In this document: positions 1 through 5,101 of the stretch, in pieces
How the letters are laid out: each line of letters begins with the position of its first letter
Numbering within the stretch: the first letter of the stretch is position 1
Origin: Bradyrhizobium sp.
GTDB lineage: Bacteria; Pseudomonadota; Alphaproteobacteria; Rhizobiales; Xanthobacteraceae
Length of the DNA stretch: 6,980 bases
Assembly: GCA_013695565.1 (NCBI GenBank)
Contig: JACDAG010000694.1
Span: 1-6,980, forward strand
Reading direction: 5' to 3'
Position numbers and translations under genes: made by a program
Notes under the pieces: model-generated
Seen by the model: the letters and a program-made list of their open reading frames with translations, nothing else
Database searches by the model: none
Told to the model about the DNA's origin: nothing

Positions 1-413
1 GTCATGCGCTCCTTGAGCCGCGGAAACAGGGTGAAGATGCGCTCCAGGCCGCTGGCGCGGTCGGCCTCGCTGGAATCGGTGGCATCCGCGCCCATCTGCA
101 GGTTTTCCGCCACGCTCATGCGCGGGAAAATCCGGCGGCCTTCGGGGGACTGGGCGATGCGCAGCCGCGCGATCTCGTGCGTCGGCACGCCGGTGATGTC
201 CTGGCCGTCGAACTCGATCCGGCCCGAGCGGGCGCGGGGCCTGCCGAACACCGTCATCATCAGGGTCGATTTGCCGGCGCCATTGGCGCCGATCAAGGCC
301 ACGATCTCGCCGGCATTGATCTCGATGTCGACGCCCTTCAGGGCCTCGATCTTGCCGTAGGCCGCGCGCAAGGACCGGATCGCGAGCAGGGGCGTCGTGG
401 ATGACGCGGTCAC
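1..413 (-). CDS. livF: Branched-chain amino-acid ABC transporter ATP-binding protein LivF (3' part cut off by window edge)
   Basis: This is the second ATPase of a HAAT-family importer. It would hydrolyse ATP at the cytoplasmic face of the LivH/LivM permease pair. The first 137 residues are present. Walker A is GANGAGKST at residues 42-50, and the Q-loop region reads AQSPEGRRIFPRMSVAENL with Gln88; the SPEGR...F.MSV.ENL pattern is typical of LivF rather than LivG. The signature motif, Walker B and H-loop lie beyond the left edge. I chose the GTG at 411-413 because it overlaps the livG stop (GTGA, 4 bp), has a GGAG about 8 nt upstream (422-425), and gives the usual short LivF N-terminus. Translational coupling to livG is likely. 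LivF proteins are normally about 235-240 residues, so roughly 100 are missing. The substrate cannot be read from the ATPase. Confidence 0.92.
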   Translation of the reverse strand, partial: MTASSTTPLLAIRSLRAAYGKIEALKGVDIEINAGEIVALIGANGAGKSTLMMTVFGRPRARSGRIEFDGQDITGVPTHEIARLRIAQSPEGRRIFPRMSVAENLQMGADATDSSEADRASGLERIFTLFPRLKERM

Positions 414-1243
414 GTTCCGCTCTCCATCACGGCAATCGCTTCCTCCTCGTCGGCGCCGAGATAGGCGGCGATCACCTTGGGATCGTCGCGCACATGCTGC
501 GGCGTCCCTTCGGCGATCTTGACGCCGTAATCCATCACGACGACGTGGTCGGAGATTTCCATCACCACCGACATGTCATGCTCGATCAGCAGGATCGACG
601 TGCCCTGTTCGGCACGAATCGATAGCAGCAGTTCGCTCAAGCTTGCGCTCTCCCGCGCGTTCAGTCCGGCGGCCGGCTCATCGAGGCAGAGCAGCGCCGG
701 TTCGGTGCACATCGCGCGCGCGATTTCGAGACGGCGCTGATCGCCGTAAGGAAGGTTGCCGGCGGCATCGTCGGCGCGGTCCAGCAGGTCGATGCGCTCC
801 AGCCAGGTCCGCGCCAGATCGATCGCCTTTTTCTCCGCGACACGCCAGGACGGTGCGCCGATCAGCCCGAGAAAGGTGAGGCCCGAGGCGCGCATCAGCG
901 CATTGTGCTGCGCCACCATCAGATTCTCCAGCGCCGTCATGCCGGGGAACAGCCGGATGTTCTGGAACGTGCGCGCGACCTTCGCCTGTTTGGAAATCCG
1001 GAAGTCGTTGAGCTGTTCGAGCTGGATCTTGTGGCCGTCATCATGTTTAAGCCGCATGCTGCCGCTGGTCGGCTTGTAGAAGCCGGTGATGCAGTTGAAC
1101 ACGGTGGTCTTGCCGGCGCCGTTCGGTCCGATCAGCGCCGTGATCTGGCGCCGTTCGGCGCCGAACGAGAGATCGTTGACGGCGACGATGCCGCCGAAGC
1201 GCATCGACAGATGATCGACGAAAAGGATGGGATCGACGCTCAT
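410..1243 (-). CDS. livG: Branched-chain amino-acid ABC transporter ATP-binding protein LivG
   Basis: First ATPase of the importer, 277 residues, complete. Motifs in order: Walker A GPNGAGKTT (39-47), Q-loop RTFQNIRLF with Gln94, signature region LPYGDQRRLEIARA (164-177; LivG proteins use a YG.QR form instead of LSGGQ), Walker B LLCLDEPAAGLN with catalytic Glu189, and H-loop His222 in LLIEHDM. The C-terminal IAEGTPQHV...VIAAYLG is the usual LivG ending and is followed by a short acidic tail (ADEEEAIAVMESGT). The ATG at 1241-1243 overlaps the livM stop (ATGA). A strong Shine-Dalgarno AAGGAGG at 1251-1257, inside the livM end, sits 7 nt upstream and settles the start. The frame stays open far upstream, but that part runs through livM in another frame and is not coding. 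LivG is expected to pair with LivF on the LivHM core. Confidence 0.96.
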   Translation of the reverse strand: MSVDPILFVDHLSMRFGGIVAVNDLSFGAERRQITALIGPNGAGKTTVFNCITGFYKPTSGSMRLKHDDGHKIQLEQLNDFRISKQAKVARTFQNIRLFPGMTALENLMVAQHNALMRASGLTFLGLIGAPSWRVAEKKAIDLARTWLERIDLLDRADDAAGNLPYGDQRRLEIARAMCTEPALLCLDEPAAGLNARESASLSELLLSIRAEQGTSILLIEHDMSVVMEISDHVVVMDYGVKIAEGTPQHVRDDPKVIAAYLGADEEEAIAVMESGT

Positions 1244-2562
1244 CCGTGCCCCTCCTTGACGAGGTCGGACGATATCGCCTGGTTGCGTTCCAGGAACACG
1301 GTCGGCGCGCGATGGCCGATCAGCCCGCGCGGGCGCCAGATCATCAGGAGCACCATCGCCATGCCGAACACCAGCATGCGATACTGGTCGAGCCCGCGGA
1401 ACAGTTCGAAGCCGCCGATCATCGCGAGTGCGGCCAGCGCCACGCCGAGCTGCGAGCCCATGCCGCCGAGCACCACGATCGCCAGCACCAGCGCCGATTC
1501 CTGGAAGGTGAAGGATTCCGGGCTGATGAAGCCTTGTCGCGTCGCAAAGAAGGCGCCGGCAAAACCGCCGAACATCGCACCGGTCGCAAACGCCGTCAGC
1601 TTGGTCGTCGTGGTGTTGATGCCGAGCGCGCGGCAGGCGACTTCGTCCTCGCGCAAGGCTTCCCAGGCGCGGCCGATGGGAAGTCGCCGCAAGCGGATCG
1701 TCACCCAGTTGGTGAGCAGTGCCAGCGCCAGGATCAGATAGAACAGGAAGACAATGCGGTGGGTCGGCGAGAATTCGATGCCGAGCAGGGCGGCGAGGCC
1801 ATCGTCGCCGGGCGACAACGGAATCCCGAACATGGTCGGCCGCGGAATGCCGGTGACGCCGTTCGGCCCGCCGGTCAGGCTTTGCCAGTTGATGATGACG
1901 AGGCGGATGATCTCGCCGAACGCCAGCGTGACGATGGCGAGATAATCGCCGCGCAATCGCAGCACGGGAAAGCCGAGCAACACGCCCCAGAAGGCCGCCA
2001 GGATGCCGGCGAGCGGCAGGCAGACCCAGAACGACAATCCGAAATTGGTCGCGAGCAGTGCGTAGGAATAGGCGCCGACCGCATAGAATGCGACATAGCC
2101 GAGATCGAGCAGGCCGGCGAGGCCGACCACCACGTTCAATCCCCATCCCAGCATCACGTAAGTGAGCACGAGGATGCCGAGGTCGAGGATGTAGCGTTCG
2201 TTGTAGAAAATGACCGGCACCAGGAAGGTGAAGACCAGCAGCACCGGCGCCACCCAGCGGCCTGCTACCGCAAGCGCGGATGTCACCTGGGGCGGCACGA
2301 CGCGCACAGTGCCGACCGGTCCCCACCATTGCCGCAGCAATTCGACCACGATGCTGCCGCCGAACACGGTCGCGACCATGGCGGCAAGTTCGCCGAACCG
2401 GGTTTCGTAGATCAATAGTCCCTGTGGTCCCGGTTCGGTGCGCACGCCGATCATCAGCGAAAACAGCACGAGCGCGACCAGCGCGCTGATCAGGGCTTTC
2501 TTGAAGATGAAGGCGACGCCGGGGGCGCGTGAGGCTTGCATGGAGGCGGGGGTCGCGTTCAC
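1240..2562 (-). CDS. livM: Branched-chain amino-acid ABC transporter permease LivM
   Basis: Inner-membrane permease subunit, 440 residues from the chosen start; long-form LivM proteins such as that of E. coli are about 425. An N-terminal membrane helix (about 22-39), a second hydrophobic stretch (57-76) and a third (103-119) form the LivM-specific N-terminal extension. The BPD_transp_2 core follows with LDLGYVAFYAVGAYSYALL (152-170), GDYLAIVTLAFGEIIRLV (205-222), the cytoplasmic coupling loop WEALREDEVACRALGIN (300-316), and GFAGAFFATRQGFISPESF through GGMGSQLG (333-373). The start is uncertain. I chose the GTG at 2560-2562, which is 11 bp after the livH stop. The ATG at 2539-2541 would give 433 residues. 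Neither has a good Shine-Dalgarno, so translation may be coupled to livH. A frame upstream of 2562 overlaps livH and is unlikely to be used. It forms the translocation pore with LivH. Confidence 0.94.
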   Translation of the reverse strand: MNATPASMQASRAPGVAFIFKKALISALVALVLFSLMIGVRTEPGPQGLLIYETRFGELAAMVATVFGGSIVVELLRQWWGPVGTVRVVPPQVTSALAVAGRWVAPVLLVFTFLVPVIFYNERYILDLGILVLTYVMLGWGLNVVVGLAGLLDLGYVAFYAVGAYSYALLATNFGLSFWVCLPLAGILAAFWGVLLGFPVLRLRGDYLAIVTLAFGEIIRLVIINWQSLTGGPNGVTGIPRPTMFGIPLSPGDDGLAALLGIEFSPTHRIVFLFYLILALALLTNWVTIRLRRLPIGRAWEALREDEVACRALGINTTTTKLTAFATGAMFGGFAGAFFATRQGFISPESFTFQESALVLAIVVLGGMGSQLGVALAALAMIGGFELFRGLDQYRMLVFGMAMVLLMIWRPRGLIGHRAPTVFLERNQAISSDLVKEGHG

Positions 2563-2573
2563 GCGGGGGCCCG

Positions 2574-3491
2574 TCAGACTTTTTCGACTTCGGGCCGGCC
2601 GAGCAGGCCGGTCGGAAGGAAGATCAGTACCACGATGAGGATCGAGAACGCCGCGACGTCCTTGTACTCGACCGAGAAGTAGGCCGACCACAGTGTCTCG
2701 ATCAATCCGATCAGAAGACCGCCCAGCATCGCGCCGGGCAACGAGCCGATGCCGCCGAGGACGGCGGCGGTGAATGCCTTGATGCCGGCGACGAAGCCCA
2801 TGAAGAAATCGACCAAGCCGTAATAGAGCAGGTACATCATGCCGGCGACGGCGGCGAGTGCGGCCCCGATCACGAAGGTCATCGAGATGGTGCGGTCGAC
2901 GTCGACGCCGAGCAGTGCTGCCATGGTCTGGTCCTGCTCGCAGGCGCGCATGTCGCGGCCGAGCCGGGTACTCGAAACCAGCCAGGTGAACAGCGCGAGC
3001 AGCACGACCGTCGTGATTACGACGATGATCTGGATGTTGGACAATTGCACCACGAAGCCGCCGGGACCTTCATGCAGCGTGTAGCCGCCGGTGATGATCG
3101 GCGGCACCGGCTTGACGCGCGCGCCCTGCGAGACCTGGGAATAATTGGTCAGCACGAATGACATACCGATCGCCGAGAGCATCGGGGCGAGGCGGAACGA
3201 ATGCCGCAGCGGCCGGTAGGCGATGCGCTCCACCGTCCAGCCATAGAGCGCGGTGATCGCCATCGAGACCAGCAGCACGATCAGCAGGATCAGCGGGATA
3301 GCGGTCAGGCCGAACGAGACCAGGATCAGGAACGTGATCAGGGCGATGAAGCCGCCGATCATGAAAATATCGCCATGGGCGAAATTGATCATGCCGACAA
3401 TGCCATAAACCATGGTATAGCCGATGGCGATCAGGCCGTAGATCGAGCCGAGCACAAGGCCGTTGATCAATTGCTGGGCGAAATAATCCAT
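2574..3491 (-). CDS. livH: Branched-chain amino-acid ABC transporter permease LivH
   Basis: Inner-membrane permease subunit of 305 residues, a normal LivH length, and the first gene of the liv operon. Hallmarks are the N-terminal LVLGSIYGLIAIGYTMVYG followed by IVGMINFAHGDIFMIGGF (31-48), TVERIAYRPLR (86-96), LSAIGMSFVLTNY (105-117), the cytoplasmic loop MRACEQDQTMAALLGVDVDRTI (181-202), and GIKAFTAAVLGGIGSLPGAMLGG (236-258). Hydrophobic segments cover most of the protein, about eight in all. The ATG at 3489-3491 begins MDYFAQQLINGL, the family's usual N-terminus. No clear Shine-Dalgarno is visible upstream. A binding protein would normally deliver substrate to this pair, but none is encoded in the window. 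The substrate could be Leu/Ile/Val, other amino acids, or, in this phylogenetic group, an aromatic or organic acid. Confidence 0.96.
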   Translation of the reverse strand: MDYFAQQLINGLVLGSIYGLIAIGYTMVYGIVGMINFAHGDIFMIGGFIALITFLILVSFGLTAIPLILLIVLLVSMAITALYGWTVERIAYRPLRHSFRLAPMLSAIGMSFVLTNYSQVSQGARVKPVPPIITGGYTLHEGPGGFVVQLSNIQIIVVITTVVLLALFTWLVSSTRLGRDMRACEQDQTMAALLGVDVDRTISMTFVIGAALAAVAGMMYLLYYGLVDFFMGFVAGIKAFTAAVLGGIGSLPGAMLGGLLIGLIETLWSAYFSVEYKDVAAFSILIVVLIFLPTGLLGRPEVEKV

Positions 3492-3764
3492 GCGCTGCCG
3501 TATCTCGAGAGCGACGCGGCGGGGCCCCCGGCAGCCTTGTCCAACGCGTCGTATCGTTTTTCTTACAGTTTGGAACCGGGGGCGGCAACAGCGCTGGCTG
3601 CGGCTTAAAGGGCTTGTACAGAGCTAGTTTTCGGCGGCGGTTCCTTGGTCACAATGCCAACACGGCTTTGCCGCGCAATCATCCCGCCGGAACCGGTGTT
3701 CCCCCGCAACCAAAGCCCGGACTTTCCGTTGATCCCGACTGCGTTCAACAAGGGAGATCCCCAT
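3492..3764. other. Divergent intergenic region between livH and the small repeat-protein gene
   Basis: These 273 bp must hold the liv operon promoter (leftward) and the promoter of the small gene at 3765 (rightward). I see no convincing sigma-70 pair on either strand. The best leftward candidate is TTGCCG (minus strand, 3583-3588) 17 bp from TAAGAA (3560-3565), matching consensus at only 4/6 and 3/6 positions. A short perfect dyad, GGAAC-4 nt-GTTCC, lies at 3689-3702. The three GGAAC-type boxes I examined are not followed at 16-17 bp by the GTT expected of EcfG general-stress promoters. No gene is supported here. Confidence 0.5.
3751..3756 (+). promoter_or_regulatory. Shine-Dalgarno of the small repeat-protein gene
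   Basis: AGGGAG lies 8 nt before the ATG at 3765. It selects that ATG over upstream in-frame start codons that would add about 40 residues of unrelated sequence, and it supports the short ORF being genuinely translated. Confidence 0.75.
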
Positions 3765-3926
3765 ATGAGCAACCCGACCCAGAAGCCGGGCCAGCAGAAT
3801 CAAACCCCGGGTCAGAAGCCGGGTCAGCAGCAGCAGGGCGGTGGTCAAAAGCCCGGCCAGCAGCAACAGGATCCGAGCCGTCGTCAGGACGAGAAACCCG
3901 GGCAGAACCCCGAGATGGACCGTTAG
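3765..3926 (+). CDS. Small Gln/Pro/Gly-rich repeat protein, 53 residues, function unknown
   Basis: I do not recognise a function. The protein is about one third Gln, with Pro, Gly and Lys making up much of the rest. It has no hydrophobic segment and no signal peptide, so it should be soluble and disordered. It is built from an 11-residue unit: QKPGQQNQTPG (6-16), QKPGQQQQGGG (17-27), QKPGQQQQDPS (28-38), then RRQD and a diverged unit EKPGQNPEMDR (43-53). It contains no Trp, Tyr, Phe, Cys, His, Leu, Ile, Val or Ala. The ATG at 3765 has a good Shine-Dalgarno 8 nt upstream, and an intrinsic terminator follows the TAG by 24 bp. It is therefore a self-contained single-gene unit and not a chance frame. 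It is divergent from liv, which does not by itself imply a link. Similar Gln/Lys/Pro/Gly small ORFs seem familiar from Bradyrhizobium genomes, but I cannot name a family. Confidence 0.72.
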   Translation: MSNPTQKPGQQNQTPGQKPGQQQQGGGQKPGQQQQDPSRRQDEKPGQNPEMDR

Positions 3927-3950
3927 TTCGGACGTGAAGCGAGAGTAAGA

Positions 3951-3980
3951 AAGGCCCCGCCGAAAGGTGGGGCTTTTCCT
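3951..3980 (+). terminator. Rho-independent terminator of the small repeat-protein gene
   Basis: The left arm 3951-3961 (AAGGCCCCGCC) pairs with 3966-3976 (GGTGGGGCTTT) over 11 bp, including two G-T wobbles. The loop is a GAAA tetraloop (3962-3965). A TTTT tract at 3974-3977 and further T residues follow on the plus strand. It lies 24 bp after the TAG at 3924-3926, as expected for termination of the 53-residue gene. Confidence 0.85.
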
Positions 3981-4109
3981 TGTGCGGGCCACCAGCCACC
4001 CGGCCGATTAAGGTAAACAAATGGTTTAAATTGCCGCTCCCAGTTTAAGGGAGTTACGTCGCACCCAAACCGCCGCCTCGAAGCGCGGCGCGACAAAACG
4101 GGAAGCGAC
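3981..4109. other. Intergenic region upstream of the membrane-protein gene, with an AT-rich island
   Basis: These 129 bp separate the terminator from the ATG at 4110. An AT-rich island at about 4007-4052 contains three TTAA tetramers (4008-4011, 4026-4029, 4045-4048) inside otherwise GC-rich DNA. This is the most likely place for the promoter or operator of the gene at 4110, but no clear -35/-10 pair stands out. GGGAAG at 4100-4105 is a short-spaced Shine-Dalgarno for that gene. Confidence 0.4.
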
Positions 4110-4619
4110 ATGGCCAAAAACTGGCGGATCAGTTCACTCAGCGGCGCGCTCTTGGCAGCTTATTTCATTCCGGCCTGGACCATGATCGCGTTCAAGATCA
4201 TGGTTTCGCCGATCCATGGTCTTTACGACCGGCCGAACATCTCGTTCGCGCTGTTCATCAGCGATCATTTGCAACTGGCGGGCATGGCCACGGTTCGCTT
4301 CGCCTGGCTGTTGGCGCTCGGCCGCATGACCGTTGTGGCGTTCTTTGCGGTGTTCCTCGTATTCGTCATCCGCACCTCGATCCGCAAGAGCGGCGGCGCT
4401 AATGAAGCGCTCGGCATGGCACTGGCGATCGGCAGCGTGATCAGCTTTGCGGGTATGTTGTTGGCCTCGCAAGCCGGCGAGCTTGCAGCCCTTCGGATGC
4501 ATGCGGCCGAACTCTTGATGATGCTCGGCACCGTGATCGTGATGCTGATCGAACCGCCGGCGAAGAAGCCGGCGGCCGCCGACGCTGCCTCAGGCGAACT
4601 AACCCTTCAGCAGACCTAG
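4110..4619 (+). CDS. Small integral membrane protein, 169 residues, function unknown
   Basis: I do not recognise the family. Hydrophobic segments at about 8-31, 63-88, 101-121 and 132-147 suggest four membrane helices. The basic N-terminus (MAKNWR) and the basic loop RTSIRKS (88-94) favour cytoplasmic placement of those parts. The loop at 32-60 (SPIHGLYDRPNISF...SDHLQL) would then be periplasmic. The tail (148-169) is soluble and Ala/Pro/Lys-rich. There is no signal-peptide cleavage site and no obvious catalytic or metal-binding motif. The ATG at 4110 has GGGAAG 4 nt upstream, which is short spacing but acceptable. The 3' end overlaps the convergent pcaC gene by 21 bp (4599-4619). The hydrophobicity pattern, with a consistent reading frame and a plausible start, argues for a real gene. 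A role in aromatic catabolism cannot be inferred from convergence alone. Confidence 0.82.
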   Translation: MAKNWRISSLSGALLAAYFIPAWTMIAFKIMVSPIHGLYDRPNISFALFISDHLQLAGMATVRFAWLLALGRMTVVAFFAVFLVFVIRTSIRKSGGANEALGMALAIGSVISFAGMLLASQAGELAALRMHAAELLMMLGTVIVMLIEPPAKKPAAADAASGELTLQQT

Positions 4620-4991
4620 TTCAGCGATGATCAAGCCGGCTTCCTTGACGGCGTGGTTGGCCGCGGGCACACCGCAATAGATCGCCTGCTGCAGGATGAT
4701 CTCCCTGATGTCATCAGGCGTGAAGCCGCCCTCGCTGAGGGCTGCGCGCACGTGGAGGCGGAATTCATCCCACTGGCCGAGCGCGACCATGGTGCCGATC
4801 ACAAGCACGCGGCGGGTGCGGTGGTCGAAATGCGGCCGGGTCCAGATATCGCCCCAGGCATAACGCGTAATCAGATCCTGGAAATCGGTGTTGAACGCGT
4901 TGCGGTTCTTGATCGATTTGTCGACCCATTCATTGCCGAGCACCTTCCGGCGCTGGGTCATGCCGTTGTCGCGGCGCTTGTCGTCGTCCAT
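4599..4991 (-). CDS. pcaC: 4-carboxymuconolactone decarboxylase PcaC
   Basis: Cytoplasmic enzyme of the beta-ketoadipate pathway (EC 4.1.1.44). It decarboxylates 4-carboxymuconolactone to beta-ketoadipate enol-lactone. At 130 residues it has the usual length of stand-alone PcaC. A CMD-family domain covers most of the chain: VLGNEWVDKSIKNRNAFNTDF (17-37), TRYAWGDIWTRPHFDHRTRR (42-61), the helix GQWDEFRLHVRAAL (72-85), and the family hallmark IREIILQQAIYCGVPAANHA (95-114). The ATG at 4989-4991 has AAGGAG 7 nt upstream. The frame stays open to 5042, but the extra 17 residues translate the repeat element and should not be included. It is last in the pcaB-pcaD-pcaC order, 110 bp after pcaD. It is not fused to PcaD, unlike PcaL proteins. 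Its 3' end overlaps the opposing gene at 4110-4619 by 21 bp. Confidence 0.96.
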   Translation of the reverse strand: MDDDKRRDNGMTQRRKVLGNEWVDKSIKNRNAFNTDFQDLITRYAWGDIWTRPHFDHRTRRVLVIGTMVALGQWDEFRLHVRAALSEGGFTPDDIREIILQQAIYCGVPAANHAVKEAGLIIAELGLLKG

Positions 4992-4998
4992 GGAATTT

Positions 4999-5004
4999 CT
5001 CCTT
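4999..5004 (-). promoter_or_regulatory. Shine-Dalgarno of pcaC
   Basis: AAGGAG on the minus strand lies 7 nt before the pcaC ATG (4989-4991) and decides that start. Its 5' edge is only 2 nt from the end of the palindromic repeat at 5007-5091, so a folded repeat in the mRNA would sit directly beside the ribosome-binding site. Confidence 0.85.
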
Positions 5005-5006
5005 CC

Positions 5007-5091
5007 CGTCATTGCGAGGAGCGAAGCGACGAAGCAATCCACTCTTCCTTTGCGGAGGTGAATGGATTGCTTCGCTGCGCTCGCAATGTCG
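5007..5091 (-). repeat. 85-bp imperfect palindromic repeat, copy A (pcaD-pcaC spacer)
   Basis: The long arm is 5007-5041 (35 nt: CGTCATTGCGAG, then 12 nt, then GAAGCAATCCA). The loop is 5042-5062 (21 nt) and the short arm is 5063-5091 (29 nt). The arms pair over an inner 11 bp and an outer 12 bp (one mismatch); the middle is 12 nt on one side and 6 nt on the other, leaving an asymmetric internal loop. The long arm is identical over 35/35 nt to the long arm of the copy at 5908-5992, in reverse orientation. It resembles REPIN-type dispersed repeats common in Bradyrhizobium and relatives. On the pca transcript it would form a stem-loop between pcaD and pcaC. The strand is given relative to copy B. 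Confidence 0.9.
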
Positions 5092-5101
5092 TTGTTAGCG
5101 T

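Noticed and set aside
896..940. Unusual LivG signature or Q-loop suggesting a non-functional ATPase
   Set aside because: Walker A, Gln94, YGDQR signature, Glu189 and His222 are all present. YG.QR is the normal LivG form of the signature.
1244..2329. Upstream extension of the livG frame to 639 codons
   Set aside because: The extension runs through livM in another frame and is Arg/Pro/Ala-rich. The ATG at 1243 has a strong Shine-Dalgarno and gives a normal LivG.
1246..2418. Long plus-strand open frame (390 codons) antisense to livM
   Set aside because: Its translation is a low-complexity Arg/His/Gln/Glu/Ala mix with no hydrophobic core or motif, and it lies opposite a strongly recognised livM. 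It is the usual high-GC shadow frame.
3572..3702. EcfG (general stress sigma factor) promoter from the GGAAC boxes
   Set aside because: GGAAC at 3572 and 3689 on the plus strand, and the minus-strand box at 3640-3644, lack a GTT at 16-17 bp spacing.
4008..4029. CtrA binding site
   Set aside because: The TTAA pairs are spaced by 14 or 15 nt, not 7, and the half-site reads TTAAACCAT instead of TTAACCAT.
4555..4574. Terminator for pcaC (7-bp GC hairpin with GAAGAA loop)
   Set aside because: The stem is good but no T-tract follows on either strand, and it lies inside the 4110-4619 coding region.
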